From assembly GCF_964355755.1 (NCBI RefSeq), contig NC_092679.1:6326001-6386000 (forward strand): a stretch of 60,000 nt of DNA, written 5' to 3'. The position numbers and the translations under genes were made by a program. Origin of the DNA: Antedon mediterranea (lineage: Eukaryota > Echinodermata > Crinoidea > Comatulida > Antedonidae). How positions within the stretch are numbered: position 1 is the stretch's first letter; every line of letters starts with the position of its first letter. A model generated the notes under the pieces. The model made no database searches. It saw nothing but the letters and a program-made list of their open reading frames with translations, and was not told the origin of the DNA. Positions 23,001 through 38,000 of the stretch are shown in pieces.

Positions 23001-26000
23001 TAAATAATTGAATATTAATATTTTGAATTTAATATTATAAAGTGTCTGATAATGAAAAACTAAATATTTCAATTTTGTTTGTTGGCAAACAAATTGTTTC
23101 ATCGTCGGTTAGTGAACTTGCATGACCTCCTTGAAACCGGATGCCATTTTATATAACTTGGTCTCAGTTAAAGCGCATTTTCTTAATTTATTTTCTGCTT
23201 TGTCAGAGACTTTACGTAAAAATATGAGTATTCTGGTAAGTTTAACTTTTTTTCTAAGTTCATTTTGTCTGCCACCAAAAATGTTCGTAATTTTTTTGGA
23301 CATTTTAGAATCAACAAGAGTGTTTTTCAGACTGCTAATGAATAATTTCCGCCATAGTTTTCCAATTAATTCTTATTTCTGCGTTATTCTTAAAACTTTG
23401 AGATCGCAAACTCGTGTGCAGACTGTCGTCATCACGGATCTCTCCCACGTGCGTTGCTCTATATAATGTATGCCTAATGTTTCTAAGTATTACGACAACA
23501 ATTAATTATAAAGACATGGGTATAATGATAATACAATTAGTCTTTGCCTATCATCAAATCACCTTGTGCCTACGCAAAGCGGATGATGTGACTGCCCTTC
23601 CCATTTTTGACAGAAAAATGACCGCAGTCGACAGTGGAACTTATAGGTAGGCCTACTGAATGTTTGGGGTGGCAGGAAAAACAATCGCGTCCAAAGGTTG
23701 AAACCACGAAACCACCAATTCTTTTGACTATTATTATTATCGCGCCACAATAGCAGCATTCGCGTTAAGTTGCTGAAAAATATCCAAAGACTCTTCATTG
23801 TTCCTTACGACCTTTCTTTATATTTATAATATCCATCAGGATCTCAGGGAGGCCTAAGGATCTGGTGTGGGAGTCGGATTTTGCTGCATAAAATGGTATG
23901 GACTCAAAAGAAGAGGTTTTCTAAAGTAAAACTCTCTCACATATCATTATGCCTAATTAATGTTATAAAATATGTGTACAAGTGTGAAAGTATGCCACGC
24001 TTCCGTGTAAACTATGTGCCATTAAACGGGGCATGGTAATGAGTCTGGTATAAACGGAAGCTTGTAGCCGTTCTGACGTCATATACCATGTAGCTACTTA
24101 CGAGCTGTGATCTTGACTCTGATGAAATTTGATTAAAAAGACTCAGGATAAGTGGCAGATGATGAATAGATGTACTATAATGTAAGCCAAGGAATTTTAG
24201 AGGTCAAAACATGAAGAAACAATTGATTCCAATTAATCGAAATTAAATTGTACTCCCTGAGGTGCATCTTGTCGCCTGGCGCAAACATGTCACCATGGAA
24301 TAACATTTTTGTATAGTTTTTAGTAAAATGGTATGTCACTTTGCTTTGGCTCAAGAGTATTCCAATAAAGAGATAACACTTTGAATTTGTGGAATAAAAT
24401 GTGATTTTCATTGATTTTTACGTTTAGGAGATTTATTGAAAAAATAGTTGTTGAACTAACTTTACATACTACAAAAATGATCGAAAACATAAACTTTTAT
24501 CAAATTGTTTCGATATCGTATCGATTACTGTATAGTATCGATTTTTATTTAATAATTTGAGTGCAAAACAGCGACACCAGCGTCAACTTGTATTCTCAAC
24601 CACCAACACACCGCCGACGACGGACACCAGCGGCAATTACAATTTTATTTTTAGGTAATCAATATTAAAAATACGAAAACTGTTAGGTGCTTACTCTCGT
24701 ATTGCGACGGATTGCTGTAATTAATTGTCTAATACCGCCGAGACTTTTTCTTGTACCTATCTGGGGCTGGAATCCAGAGACTTACTAGGCCCCTGGATCT
24801 TGCAAAACCTAGCCTGACTGACTACTCTGGCTACCCCTGTGGGTGACGTGAGTAGGCCTATACGACCATGCGTGCGTCGGCTTACTTTTCTTTAATAAAA
24901 TATGTAGCAACCATAAAAAGTTTCCGCTACAACAATATTTGATATATTTCATTACTACCCTTTTCAGGGGTGGGGTGGGGGCGATGCAACTGCAATTTGT
25001 AAAACTTTATATTCCGGCCAGCCAGGATATGATTGATTGATAAAGTGGTTGTACAGTGTCCGTAAACCTATACAATTCAGTGAATTACATACTGTCCTGA
25101 ACATTTTTCAGTGCTATGCCCTAGATTTTAGTCATTATATTAAAACATTATTTTTGACCTTGTGTTAGAACAACAATAGTCATAGTTACCATGAATACTG
25201 TTAATATAAAAACCATGTTACGTTGGAGTCCTAGACCTATTTTCATTTTCAGATGTCAAATTAAATATTTCTTTCCATTTCTTGGAATTGCATCATACAT
25301 GGCGACGTCAAAATATATTTTATTGAAGTTAATTCTATTCTCATCTTTTTTTTTCAATTGTATTATTTCCATCGTTTTGTTTTGACCTTTAAAAAACATT
25401 AACAATTCATCAGAGAATTTTCAGAATAATTTTTATTTGTTTTAGACCATCGGTATTAAGTTTATATGACAAATACATGTGTTTCAAAACACTTGAACTA
25501 GAGACTAGAGGCTGAGACTTAAATCAATTTTACAACTGTCACATGTCAAGTCACATTAGCACTTTTGTTGAAATCTGATTTTATGTTGTTAACAGAATAG
25601 AATGTTATGATATAGTTCAGGGATATAGCTAAAAGAAGAGTGCTTTTACATCGCCTAATAATTAAAACTCTTGAGTTTATACAAATTACAACAGAGCATC
25701 AACACCAGAATTCTGTATGGTGTGTGCCCCAGCGTGTGTAGAGTTTCTCTGTGAAAATAAAAATTTAGGTAGAGGTTTCTTGGTTGGGTGGATTCAATTG
25801 AACCTAAAGGTCATACATATTTGTTAAGGTGGGCAAAGACTTTGAAGAGGATTTGGGTGTGTATGCCCTGCCCACTGCTGCAGAGAACATACATCAATGA
25901 TGGTACTGTGTCTAAACTTAAATTTGGCATTCCAACCTGTACAAAGGATAGGTTCTAATTTTAGTAGAATTTAAGGTCGTAGCGAAAGGTTAAAATCAGA

Positions 26001-29000
26001 CGAGGCAAAGATGCTTTAAATATAATTATTAATATAAAACAAGATCTCTACTGGGGAATTGGAGTGGGTAGTGAAAATTGAAAATTTCAGACAAGGATAG
26101 CGCCTCATCTGCCTCATGCTAGCTACGGCCCTGGAATTTTAAGTTTCACTCAAATAGGAGTGAGTGGACGAGCGGTTAAGCCATAACATCGGCAAGGGTT
26201 CAAGGCTAATTCGCTCCATGGGTCTGGTGGTAGATAAGGAGTATAAACCGTAGGTCCAGTGTATGCATATTGCTCGTGTGCACTTTAAAAGAACCTAGTA
26301 CATCTTTCGAGACGAGTAGGGGTTACCCCGGTGTACTAGTTAACACACACACACTGTGACCCTTAGGGGAGAAGAATGTTGTTGAAAAGGTGTAACATCT
26401 AAGTCCACAGCGCTCTGATCTTCATGAAATAGTGCTATATAAATGTCGCATTACATTACAAGTAAGCACCATTTCAATTCAATATTGCCATATCAAGTTG
26501 CGATTCTTTTATTGGATATTATTTGACAGTATGCCTACACAAACCATAAAACAACAGGAGTATAAGAAGCATTACATTTCACCAAAGTCGAGAAAAATTA
26601 GTAATCATTCTGTTTTGCATTGAATTCAAAATTGTTTTGATCAATGGCAGCCTAGGTTGGGATAGCCCTGCCAGATTTAATCTCCACCCAATTATGAATG
26701 AAAATCCCTGATGTATGTCTGATCATTGCAAAGCATTGTCTACGCTTTTCCTGTAGCACAATGAATTTGTCAAAAGGATAGTTTCGCTCAATATATTATA
26801 ACAGTTGTGATATGTTGTAAATTATACAGAAACTACATTTTTCAGGTCAAAGTTCGCAGTCTTTATAACTGATCTACTGTAAAATTTCTATACACATCCA
26901 CAGACACTCATCCAGCTACAGTAGGACTTTCATATTTTAGTTAGTTTATTGAAGTATGTACTGAACTCAGTTCAAATTAAGCAAATCAGCAGATCAAATT
27001 GACCTAAAAACAACCAGTCGAATTTGTGCCTAGCTTACCTGGATAAACCAGCATAGGCCATATCCCCTTTGAGGAAGAACAAAACCATGAAAAGACTATA
27101 TGTGAATAATCAAAGTGCAAACAAACCATGATTAAATTTAGTACAGTACCATTTTTTCTAGTGTGAACAATGCTTTAGTGTCCATTTCCACTATAGTGTC
27201 CGTTTACACCAAATAGATTATTATCTTATCTTTTATATTATAATGTACAAATGTTATTCCCAGTTGAGTTTGTATTTAGTCACCAGCTTGTAAATAATTT
27301 ATTTGGAATGTTGATACATTTCAAGCTATTTATAATCAGGTATCCGGTTACTATTTAATTTTGGCGTAATTTGTTACAATTGTAATTCTCAAGTGGTGTC
27401 TAGATGGTTTTCCTGAATTGTATGAATTGGTCATTAAAAAAAGTTGATGTGAGTAATATTACTGCGACGCACTGTGTATAGCTTTGGTGTATTACTGAAA
27501 GTTAGTGAAAGTAATTAATACAGAATTCAGATCAGATCTATTTCATGACAATTTAACTTTATTTTCTTAAACTCTGTCTACAGTGTATCAAACTATTAAA
27601 AAAAATGTGATGTACCCACATACGGAATGATGATGTCATATAACTACCATATTTGGGCACATCACACTTTTTTGTCAAACTAGTTTAATATTGTAGACAG
27701 CGTTTACTGCTTTGTTATTCTACGTCTACAAAATTAATTGAGAAAACACTGTAAAAATGTTCAATAATACTATAATTAAAGGTTATTTATGGAAGCTTAC
27801 TGTATGTGTTCAAAAACAAATTTACCACTGTAGTTAAATATATAGATACAGTATGTGCTGCAGTAGTACAGTACTATTAAAGTAGGAAAAGGTCCCGTAG
27901 GGAGTTCTGTTGACTTCCATTCAGAGCTCTGATGTCTCCTTTTCAGTGTTCTGATGACTCCTTTTCAGTGTTCTGATGACTCCTTTTCAGTGTTCTGATG
28001 ACTCCTTTTCAGTGTTCTGATGACTCCTTTTCAGTGTTCTGATGACTCCTTTTCAGTGTTCTGATGACTCCTTTTCAGTGTTCTGATGTCTCCTTTTCAG
28101 TGTTCTGATGTCTGCTTTTCAGTGTTCTGATGACTCCTTTTCAGTGTTCTGATTACTCTGAGAAAGTGGAAAGTGACACTGCTGATGAAGAAATCTTGAT
28201 AAACAAAAACCTTGTTAGTGTTCTACAGTACTTGCTCAACTTGTAAACTTTTGTTTTTGTCAGATATAATATTTGCGGGAGTAAATGTTGCACAGGCTGG
28301 AGTTATGACACCTCAACAGGATCATGTACAAAACGTAAGTACTGAGCTAATCCCCCCTTCCCTTCCCCAATTTACCTGACCTTGTGTTCCAATTCTTGTT
28401 AAAGTGCACTGTTCTACTCTAATATTTAATAATTAATATAATATTAAAAGTATTTTTTTCTTTTCTTTTTTTTTAAACCTTTCGATTTTATTTATAAACT
28501 TAAATCACCCTGAGCTATTTTCATTGAACCGCAAGAACGAGTTAATTTTGACATTTTTTTTTTTTTTTTTTTTATTATTTCATTTCCAAAAACACAACGC
28601 GCCACCAGCTGTGACAACAAGACAAAAACAAATAAAAAATGGTTTTTTTTATAAATACATGAATAAATTAAATTTAAAGATATAAATTTGAGTATTAATA
28701 CAAATAATTTCTCCTTTTTCCAATTTTGATAACATTAAAAAAATTAACATTTTTGAAGAAAAAAAGGTCAAAAAACCGGTGAAAGACAAAAAAACAAAAA
28801 CAGTATTGCTTTTATCAGTCATTTTAAGAAACAAGAAATCTTTATTTACGGAGCATATAAATGTACAATAATTGAATTATGCCTTTACAATTATGATTTA
28901 AAGTGCAAAAGTTCAAATATGTAATAATTGAATAGCAATTTCAACTTGCATGTTTTGTGTTCCAAGAACTAAAAATAGACAGTGCTGAAATCGGTACCAG

Positions 29001-32000
29001 ATAACAATTGTTGCTCACAATTTATTTTCCAGCGGTATGCGTTCCGTACTGTAAAAATGGTGGGAAATGTGTGCGTCCAAACTATTGCACATGTCCTACG
29101 GGATACACTGGAAATTATTGCGAAAGGCAAGCCATATCGTCCACGAGAACTCAGTCACAACCGGTGGGCGGATATAGACAGCTATCCGTTTACCGAACGT
29201 CGTGGAACTACAATAGTAAGTTTAGATCCGAAAATTTCTTTTGATCTTAACTAACATTTGTTCTTGTTTTAATATTTGAAGCGGTACCAAAACCATTAAC
29301 AGCTAACTTATGCCGCATGCCTATCAGTGCGCCAGATAATTTCCCCAGATCGACACAATATGAATTGTTTTTTTCATTCTCGCTCAAAACATTAACAACG
29401 CTTGAAAAGTATTACCGGCTAATATCAAACATATTGTGCATGTGTAACAGCATGATCTTGCAGATATACTAAGTTTATTTACTACTAACAATTTTTTAAT
29501 AACTAGCTTTTATGGAAGTGTGACAAACGAAACATCTTTACAGTCAACAAAATCCCCAGTTTAGATTGATAATAGTAATTTTACTATGCATAATTACAGA
29601 GTACAGTAGTCTGTGAATACTAGCGTTCTTTGTATCAACGTGAAGTTTAAACTTGAGAATAAAATCCATGAATGGATACAATTATTTTATATTTTGTGGG
29701 ATAAATAAATTGTTTCAATGTTATATAAAGAAGTTATTCTTGAATGCAATAGGGAGTTAGGGTTAGAGTTGCAATATTATTGATTAACACCCTAATTTAA
29801 AAGGACAGTTCTATGGTTCTTGACATTTTCTACAAATGTTATTGTTAGAGATTATTTTTACCAAGGAATTGTATTGTAGGAGGTACCATACAGTAGACAA
29901 ACCATATAATATAAAACTATTATTCATACTGTAATGTCTCTTACTTACACTAGTATTATTATTAAGTGAATTATAATTATTTAGTTAAATTATTTTACAT
30001 GTAAATGTCATAGATTGTGAATCTAGTATTTATGTACAGTATTGCATTACTATTATCTCAATTAATCGATAAAATAATCAATCAATCAATCGGTGAATTA
30101 AGTGAAATAGTTATTGGAAATAATTATGATGCATAGAATAGATCCATGTTATGTTAATACTAGTAGATCTATGTCAAAATCTATTTATAGTATTCTTTGG
30201 GTGAATACAATTAGCGAAATTATAAATAAATGTAAATGAATGAGGATACTGTATGGTCAATAAATATAATCTGTCAGAAGAGTGTATTTCCAGAAACATT
30301 TTGTCATATGCCACCTAAGAAGATAGTCATTGATCAATTGATAAAAATAACCTTTAAATAGGTTATGATTATACTAACTAATCCACAAGCCTTTGGGACA
30401 TCGTTATAGGTACCGACTTGGTTAAGTGCAATCTAAAGTTCCGGTTTTATTACGCTTAATAATTACATGATGGTCTACGGGTGTTTTCCAATTTAAATTT
30501 GTTGGTGTATTGTATTCGGAAATCTGTTAATCCTCTAGAATATCCTCTGTTTTTGTTAATCCCTTCTGGATTTAGACTCAATTAGTATGTTGGTTTACAA
30601 TGATTTTAACAGAATAAAAACATCATGTTTACCAGATTTTTGCTTTTAATTCGATTTTCTGGTTTTTTAATTATAGTTTCATGTTTCAATTAAGGTGTGT
30701 CATTTTCAATTACTTGTTTTTTAAAACTACTTCTTTTTGCAGTATTAATAATAGTATTTTAATTTTGATATTTTGCCCTAATCTGACCTAATTTGTACTT
30801 TATATTAAAGTACATTGAAATTAATTGTGAAAATAAGTAATTCTAGACTCGAACCCGCGACCTCCAGATCATTAATCTGGCGTTCATATCTCTATACCAC
30901 CAAGCTTGCTAGTTTGTTAGGTTCAAGCCGAAGTAAGCAGCATGTAATTGTTTGTAACTACTGTGGAGTAGCCAAGCTACAAAGCTACTGATTCATCCTG
31001 ATGAAGTAATCTGGTCTATTATATATAAAAGAACTGTAAACCGAACAAATTAAATTGTTAGAGACATTTAATAAATATAAAAAATGTACATACTGTAGAA
31101 ATAGACATTCTCTTTTGATGTTCTTTCATTTTCTTTAGGAAACTGAAGTTCAAATATTACTAACTCAATTGCATGTATGTTTCAAACTAGATTGGTTTAT
31201 ATGAAGAGATGACGAGAGTTTAGACAGTGTATGAAAATGGTGAGATAATATTAAAAAAGGAATTAATGGCTAATAATATTATTATCTGAATATATTTCAT
31301 GCTATACTAATAATTATCATAATTGATAAATCATCATTATCATCATCACCACGACAGCCACCGCCACCATCACCACTATCATCACCACCATTGCCACCAC
31401 CATTGCCACCACCACCACCTTCGCCACCACCACCACCTTCGCCATCGCTAACCACGACCGCCACCATCACCACAGCCACCACCACCACCATCACCATCGC
31501 CACCACCATAACCATTGCCATCACCAACCATGACCGCCACCACCATCACCATCATCGCCACCATCACCTTCTCCACCACCACCATCGCCACCACCACCAT
31601 CGCCAACCATGACCGCCACCATCACCACCACCATTGCCACCATCACCATTGTCACCATCACCATCGCCACCACCATCGCCACCACCACCACCATCACCAC
31701 CACCACCACCACCACCACCATCATCATTATTGAATCAACATAATCATTACATATTGAGATTTCTTTTGCAGCTTTGTCTTGCACTACATATCATAGTCAT
31801 ATATGCATGCTCACATCCTAAGAATGATTAGACTCATGTTCATTAGGGTATGTGCCTAACAAATCCATAGCTTTATAATAATGCAATAATAATAATAGTA
31901 TTATAATAAAGATATTTTTGTAAATTATAATGTAAAAATAGAATATTTAAATAAAGTATTAAATAAACAATAAACAAGACTTTGAACATTTAGACCTTAA

Positions 32001-35000
32001 AGATTTTCAAAATAAATTAACCAAATAGTTAAAATTAATTATAATTTTTCTATCACGCTTCTGAGACGTGTTCTCAATGTGTATTCTTTGTGTCATAGGA
32101 GGTACACAGATATCGTCACAAATACAGCCACGCCCCACCACCCCAGGGGCGTGTTACCGCAGGATAAGCGGTAGTCGTTGTGCAGCGCCCATTACAGACA
32201 TGACTACCAACATGGAGGATTGTTGCAATTCAATAGGGATGGCCTTTGGATCGCCTTGTAGAAGCTGCAGTTCCTATTACAGTAGGTAGCTCTCAGCAAA
32301 AACCTTTACCTTTTTATCCATTTTCTTTCCCCACTTTACTAACTTTTTTGATTTTGTAAAAATTGTAGTACTAAATCTGAATTTTTGTATAGTGCAAGAG
32401 AATATAGCAGCTCATATAAAACTTATTAATGTTATATAACAATTCTCTGTGTAAGAATTATAGGTAACATTTTTTTGACACATCCTGAAAATATTTTACC
32501 CACAGAATAAACATTTTCTGCATACAGATTTTTATAAATTTAATTATGGTTGAATATTGCATCTGCTATTTGCTATTATTATTTACCATAAAAGTGTTAA
32601 CTAACTTAATAGTAAACTTATCATTGAGTAAAAACATGAAAGTGTGTTTTTATTTGTACATTTATAGTTTGTTTAGAATGTATTCTTCTTTATCAATAGC
32701 TTACAGTACATTAGCTAACATACTTCTTGGGATATTTTTAAATACTTGACTGGTTTTTAAGTGATGGCTGTGTAACTTCCATATAACCTTTTACAAGTTC
32801 GTTATACTGTAAGTTGACAAATTAAATTTCTGTCAAAGTATTCAATTATTGTTGCTTATAAGCATTTTTTTCTTCTAACATTGAATATCTTGTAGTTCTT
32901 GATAAAACATTCACGGAGAATTTAAAACATTTTGAAGTTTTGTTTTGAGTACTCATAATTTTATACAATTCTTTAAAAAAAAATAATGAGTACCTATACA
33001 GTTAAAAACGGCTTTACCACAGTTCTCGTCAGATCACTAAGCAACGTTGGGCCTGGTTAGATCACTGGGAATATTGGGTACTGTGTATGGAGCTGAGGCC
33101 CCATTAGGCATTGCTGACTCTGCATCTACTGTAGTATAGTGTCTGCCTCAGACTTATTTGCTCATGCCTTTCCTCTGGTCAAGGTGGGCATTAGGTGAGA
33201 GAAGCACTTGATCATTGATTGATATGATGACCAAGCAATGTGCTTTAGTCCTGGCTTAGTTTCATCCATCATTCAGGTGAATATAAAACTAATTGTCGTT
33301 GGTGACAGATGTCAGCCATAAACCAAAAAGTCAAAACAATAATTTCCATTAGGACACACCTATGCAGAGGACATCTCTATTAAGTGTAAAATGTTTTGAT
33401 ATTAAAACCAACACTTATTCAAGGGACACTCTTTAGAGGACCAACACTTATTCAAGGGACACTCTTTAGAGGACCAACACTTATTAAAGGGACACTCTTT
33501 AGAGGACCAACACTTATTAAAGGGACACTCTTTAGAGGACCAACACTTATTCAAGGGACACTCTTTAGAGGACAAACACTTATTAAAGGGACACTCTTTA
33601 GAGGACCAACACTTATTCAAGGGACACTCTTTAGAGGACAAACACTTATTAAAGGGACACTCTTTAGAGGACCAACACTTATTAAAGGGACACTCTTTAG
33701 AGGACAAACACTTATTCAAGGGGACACTCTTTAGAGGACCAACACTTATTAAAGGGACACTCTTTAGAGGATACTTTGTTTGGTCCCAAGCTAAGGTTCT
33801 ATCTACTGTATTATTTATTTAAACTGAATATTATTATTACAATGCAAGCTAATGTATGACTATGTACATATTGGTTAAAAAATATCTGCTGTTTACGTCA
33901 CGTATGCATCTATTCTGGATTATGTTTTAACTCTCTGACATATAAAGTTAAGTATAAATAAATGTTGTGTTTAATCCCCTCAATTAGGAAAATGACATAA
34001 ATTTGAAATAAGTATACAATGATTTGCACAATCAGGCTTTTTAGTTTGTAAACCTGATGTTTCATCAAATTAAGTCATCTGAATGATCCATATAAATGAT
34101 TCAATTACTGAACATTTTTATTAAAATTGTTATTTTTTATATAATGAAAAATGCATTATGCTTGTAATAACATTAAAATAGTTAAAAGAATTGATAAAAA
34201 GCGTGATAATTCAATCGCATCCTGGTTGGATCATGACCAACATTTAATCAATTCGTCCTTTTAATCGCCCACTACATTAGTTTTTTCTCTTTACATTATC
34301 TCGTTCACATTCAGACTCACAAAAAAAGAAAACAAACATTTGTTCAAATTCAAAAATTTATTCAAACCTATAAACCTCATTGAAAGTAATTGTAGCAATA
34401 TTCTACTGAAGTTACTGCAGTAACTCAATATTTTGAATACAATAATTAGAGTCTATTTCGTGCCTAACTTACCTGGATAAACCGGCATTGATCTATTTTC
34501 TCTGAGAAGAGAGCTACTCGAATATACAATTTATGAAAAACTTCTTTCAGATAATGGTACATTCCATGAACACACAACTATCATCATTTCTTTTGAATAC
34601 AATAATTATGATTTTAGTTTCTTTCAATGTAGAAGCCTTTATGGTGACAATAAACAGTGTGTACAGTATGATTACCCTAAACAATTCAATTTAAGCTTTA
34701 TCTACACTACCAAACTTTATGTGACAAAAAAGTGTGATGTCCCCAAATATTCTAGTGATATGCTTAAATATAATGATATGACATCATGATGTCCATATTT
34801 GGGCACATCACATTTTTTTGTCACATAAAGTTTGCATAAATAGATTATTTAAGAGTAAACAAAAGCAGTGAATAAATAGGCGTAATAAGGATTTTTTTAA
34901 TGAGATTTTAATGCCAAACCTTTTTATAAAAAGACCCAAATTATATTACTGTACATACAGTATATCTTGTTAGTTAAATTTTAAATTGATAGAAATTATG

Positions 35001-38000
35001 AAGTTATATAATTATTATAATAATTATTGATGTGTTTTTCTTGTTTACCTGCTCTTTTTCACCAATGTTAAACTTCAACTTGACTTGTTTTATGAAGATA
35101 ATAATAAAGTGTTAAATCGTTTTGTATCTTACAGTCCCTAACAGTTGACCCAATTTTTGCAGTTTCTAGTTTTTATTCCCATTTTTCATATATACAGTTC
35201 TTTGACCTTTGATTCAAATTGATAGAATCCTTTTGACTTCCATTTGTCCTACAAACGACTTTGTTGCTATACCTGTACAGGAAATTAAATTATTATTACA
35301 ATAATATTTTATTACATTTTATTTCAATTTAATTTGCCGTTGAAATATAGAAATGTAAATCCAGGTTATGTGATAGAAATGTAACAGCTAAAGTTTGTCT
35401 CAATTTTCTACCCAGGTGATATTTTAATAATCCTCACAGGTGTAATAGTACCAATGTTATTTCTAAACATTAGTTGAAACTTTAAATAGATTTCAACATA
35501 TTTAGGTAAAATTAAATTTAGATATTTAATTCATTTCACAGTGAGTTTTTGATTTAGATAAATATTGAGAAATGATTGGTTAACTTAGTTTTCGTTGCCA
35601 GGTGACACCTGGAATTTCAATGACACCTGCTATCGCATACTAATGTGATTATTTAAAATACATTCAGTTTAAAGTGATGTTTTATATTTTATGTTGGACT
35701 TATTTTTTTTATGATAATATATACAGTGTAAATTCTGTTGTATATGAAATTAATCATTTTACAGATAATTATATACGGTTTAAAAGTTTGCTTGGCAAAA
35801 TCAAATATTGATGCAAAGTTTGCGGTATACCATTATAGTTCTGAAAGAAACTGTTGAGTTTTTTACGTTTCTATCATATACATTGATCTTTTCTTTTCCA
35901 AGTGACCAAAGCGCTGTACAATTTTTTTTTCTATTTATTTATTTTTTTTATATTTTATTTAATCGAAACCAACAGCGATAATTACCGCCACTAACAGGTT
36001 TGAGACAAACAAAGCCAGGACTGTTTAAAGCACCTTGATTGGTCCTAACATTGATCAAGGGCTTCTCTCGTCCAGTGCCCACCTTGACCAGAGGTCTGAG
36101 GCAGATACTAGATGCAGGGGCTGCCATAAAAGTCAGCAGTGCTGATTTCAAATGCCTAACAGGACCCCAGCTCCGTATACAGCACCCGTTATTCCCAGAT
36201 GGTCTCCCATCCAAGCTCTAACCAGGCCCAACGTTGCTTAACTTCGGTGATCTGACGAGAACCGGTGTTTCAACGTGGTAAAGCTGTATTCGGCTTATAT
36301 AGTATTGATAATACTATAATACTCAACTTATACTTACAAAAACAAATATGGAAAATGGAATGAAAATACGAAAATATATATACTGTATATATAAAAACTA
36401 AAAAAAAGTTACCGTAATTTCATAAACATACCATATCATACTGTAATAATAAAATCCTAAAATGAAAACTACGAAAAAAAGTGGCATTTAAAAAAAAATG
36501 TTTCTATACAAATTATGTGTTTTAGGATTTACAAGGAAAATCCATAATTTATTTTTAATGAAATGATTGCCAAGAAAGTAATATGGTAGAATGTTTCTTG
36601 GCAAGACACTTCCCATGCCTATTGGCATTTTCTAGCCCTATTTTACCCTCTAGACTGTATATTATTATACGATAACAGATAAGTGCCTACAGGCTATTCG
36701 GATATCAAATTATGACCAAAATCATAACTTCATTTTTGCTCATTTCCTTGGATGAGTTCAGCTGAAACTAACATGAGATGTCTTTTCTTTTCTCAAAAAT
36801 TTTCAGATTCCAGTCCACCTTAATCATTAAAAAAAAGTTTGCTATTTTGGTTTTGTAGCCAATAGTTTCAGCAAATATAGAGGTTGTTTCATCACAGAAT
36901 ACCCACTAGCTAAGCCTTGATGCAGATACAAAATATTAATATTTTTTAGCAGACATATGTTTCAATATATTCAATCAAATTTTTTATTGTCAGAAACAGA
37001 TACTTTTCTAATATCTATTGCATTTAGGAGGTTGGTCTTTCATTTGGAAAGTCGCCAACATAGTAGATCCACCTTTCAAGAAGTCTGAAACAAAGTGAAA
37101 CTAATATTGTTTGATGGTAATCAAATTTAGATGATTCCTGCTCTGGGAGTTTCTATCTACTTGCTGTGCTTTGCAATTATTTTATTTTATAAGTCTTGAG
37201 TGTTAGTGAAATGGACAAAGTATTTCCCAAAGCAACTCAATATTATACTGATGTAGTTTTGTTTTAGAAAAATATGTAGCTTTTAAAGAAACGGTGGAAT
37301 TAGAAAAAAAGTTTTGTGTAGTTCATACTATACACATTCGTTCAGTATATTAAAAATAAAAGTATTAAACTGTGGGTAAAAAATATCTACTGTTAATTAT
37401 AACATATAAACATATAACATAACATATAACATATATACATTTGCAACAACATTGATAATAATCAAACTTATTTTTCATCAGCAGTAAAGCAGAACAAGCG
37501 TTGTAATATAAGCTACTTTTAAAAAAAGTGGTGCTACTGGAGCCACCCTTTAACCTCTGTCTACAATATCAAACTAGTTTGACAAAAATGCCTAAATATG
37601 CTAGTAATATGACATCATCGTGTCCATACAGTATATAAGCATATCACATTTTTCACATAAAGTTTGATAGTGTCGACAGAGCTTTAAATATAATTTAGAG
37701 TCCCCTTAACTTGTAGTCTAAATCTCCTATGCAATGCATTATATACAGTTTCAGTAGAGTTTTTGTATTCCAAGGCTAGTACTTTAGTTTAATATTACAC
37801 AGTATGTATCAGCTGCAATAGGCAAACATTACTAAAAAGGAAAAATAAGTCAACATTCATCCACTGTACACCTGTGCTTAAATATAAGCACAACTTTAGC
37901 TGTATGTTATAGATAGTACTCCTACCTTACCTTACCTTTCCCACTCAATTAAAGCAATCAAAGCTAATAATTACATTCATATTCTCTCATCAAAGGCAAT

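Larger units (their letters stand above)
20019..28263. other. Fibrillin-like intron 1
   Basis: 8.2 kb of non-coding DNA with MITE family B copies (20290-20446, 21083-21185, 22262-22372), tandem repeats (20500-20690, 21759-21921, 27935-28155), a SINE (26159-26465) and a MITE A copy (27572-27702). A stretch at 22580-22770 is rich in GACGTC/GACGTG strings. Overlapping open frames at 22836-23466 on both strands have no recognised domain. Confidence 0.6.
29216..32098. other. Fibrillin-like intron 3
   Basis: AT-rich sequence without recognised genes. It holds a tRNA-like remnant (30843-30906) and a long CAY trinucleotide tract (31330-31735). Confidence 0.5.

Noticed and set aside
22836-23466. Several overlapping frames of 64-114 residues on both strands
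   Set aside because: No recognisable motif, no splice support, AT-rich; probably chance or an unidentified old transposon.
27935-28155. C/D-box snoRNA-like TGATGA and CTGA motifs in the 22-bp repeat
   Set aside because: Boxes overlap in each unit and there is no terminal stem or spacing for a snoRNA; the splice-site-like reading fits better.
30843-30906. Functional tRNA-Ile (AAT)
   Set aside because: The anticodon stem is good but acceptor and T stems do not pair.
31297-31831. Overlapping His/Pro/Thr- and Met/Val/Gly-rich frames
   Set aside because: Products of a CAC/CAT microsatellite open in several frames on both strands.
33396-33734. 112-residue frame repeating [11 protein letters not shown], and the antisense [11 protein letters not shown] repeat
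   Set aside because: Translation of a 33-bp minisatellite; open only because the period is divisible by three.
35930-36293. Functional 5S rRNA gene
   Set aside because: A fused non-5S body, A-rich tail and second degraded copy show a 5S-derived SINE.
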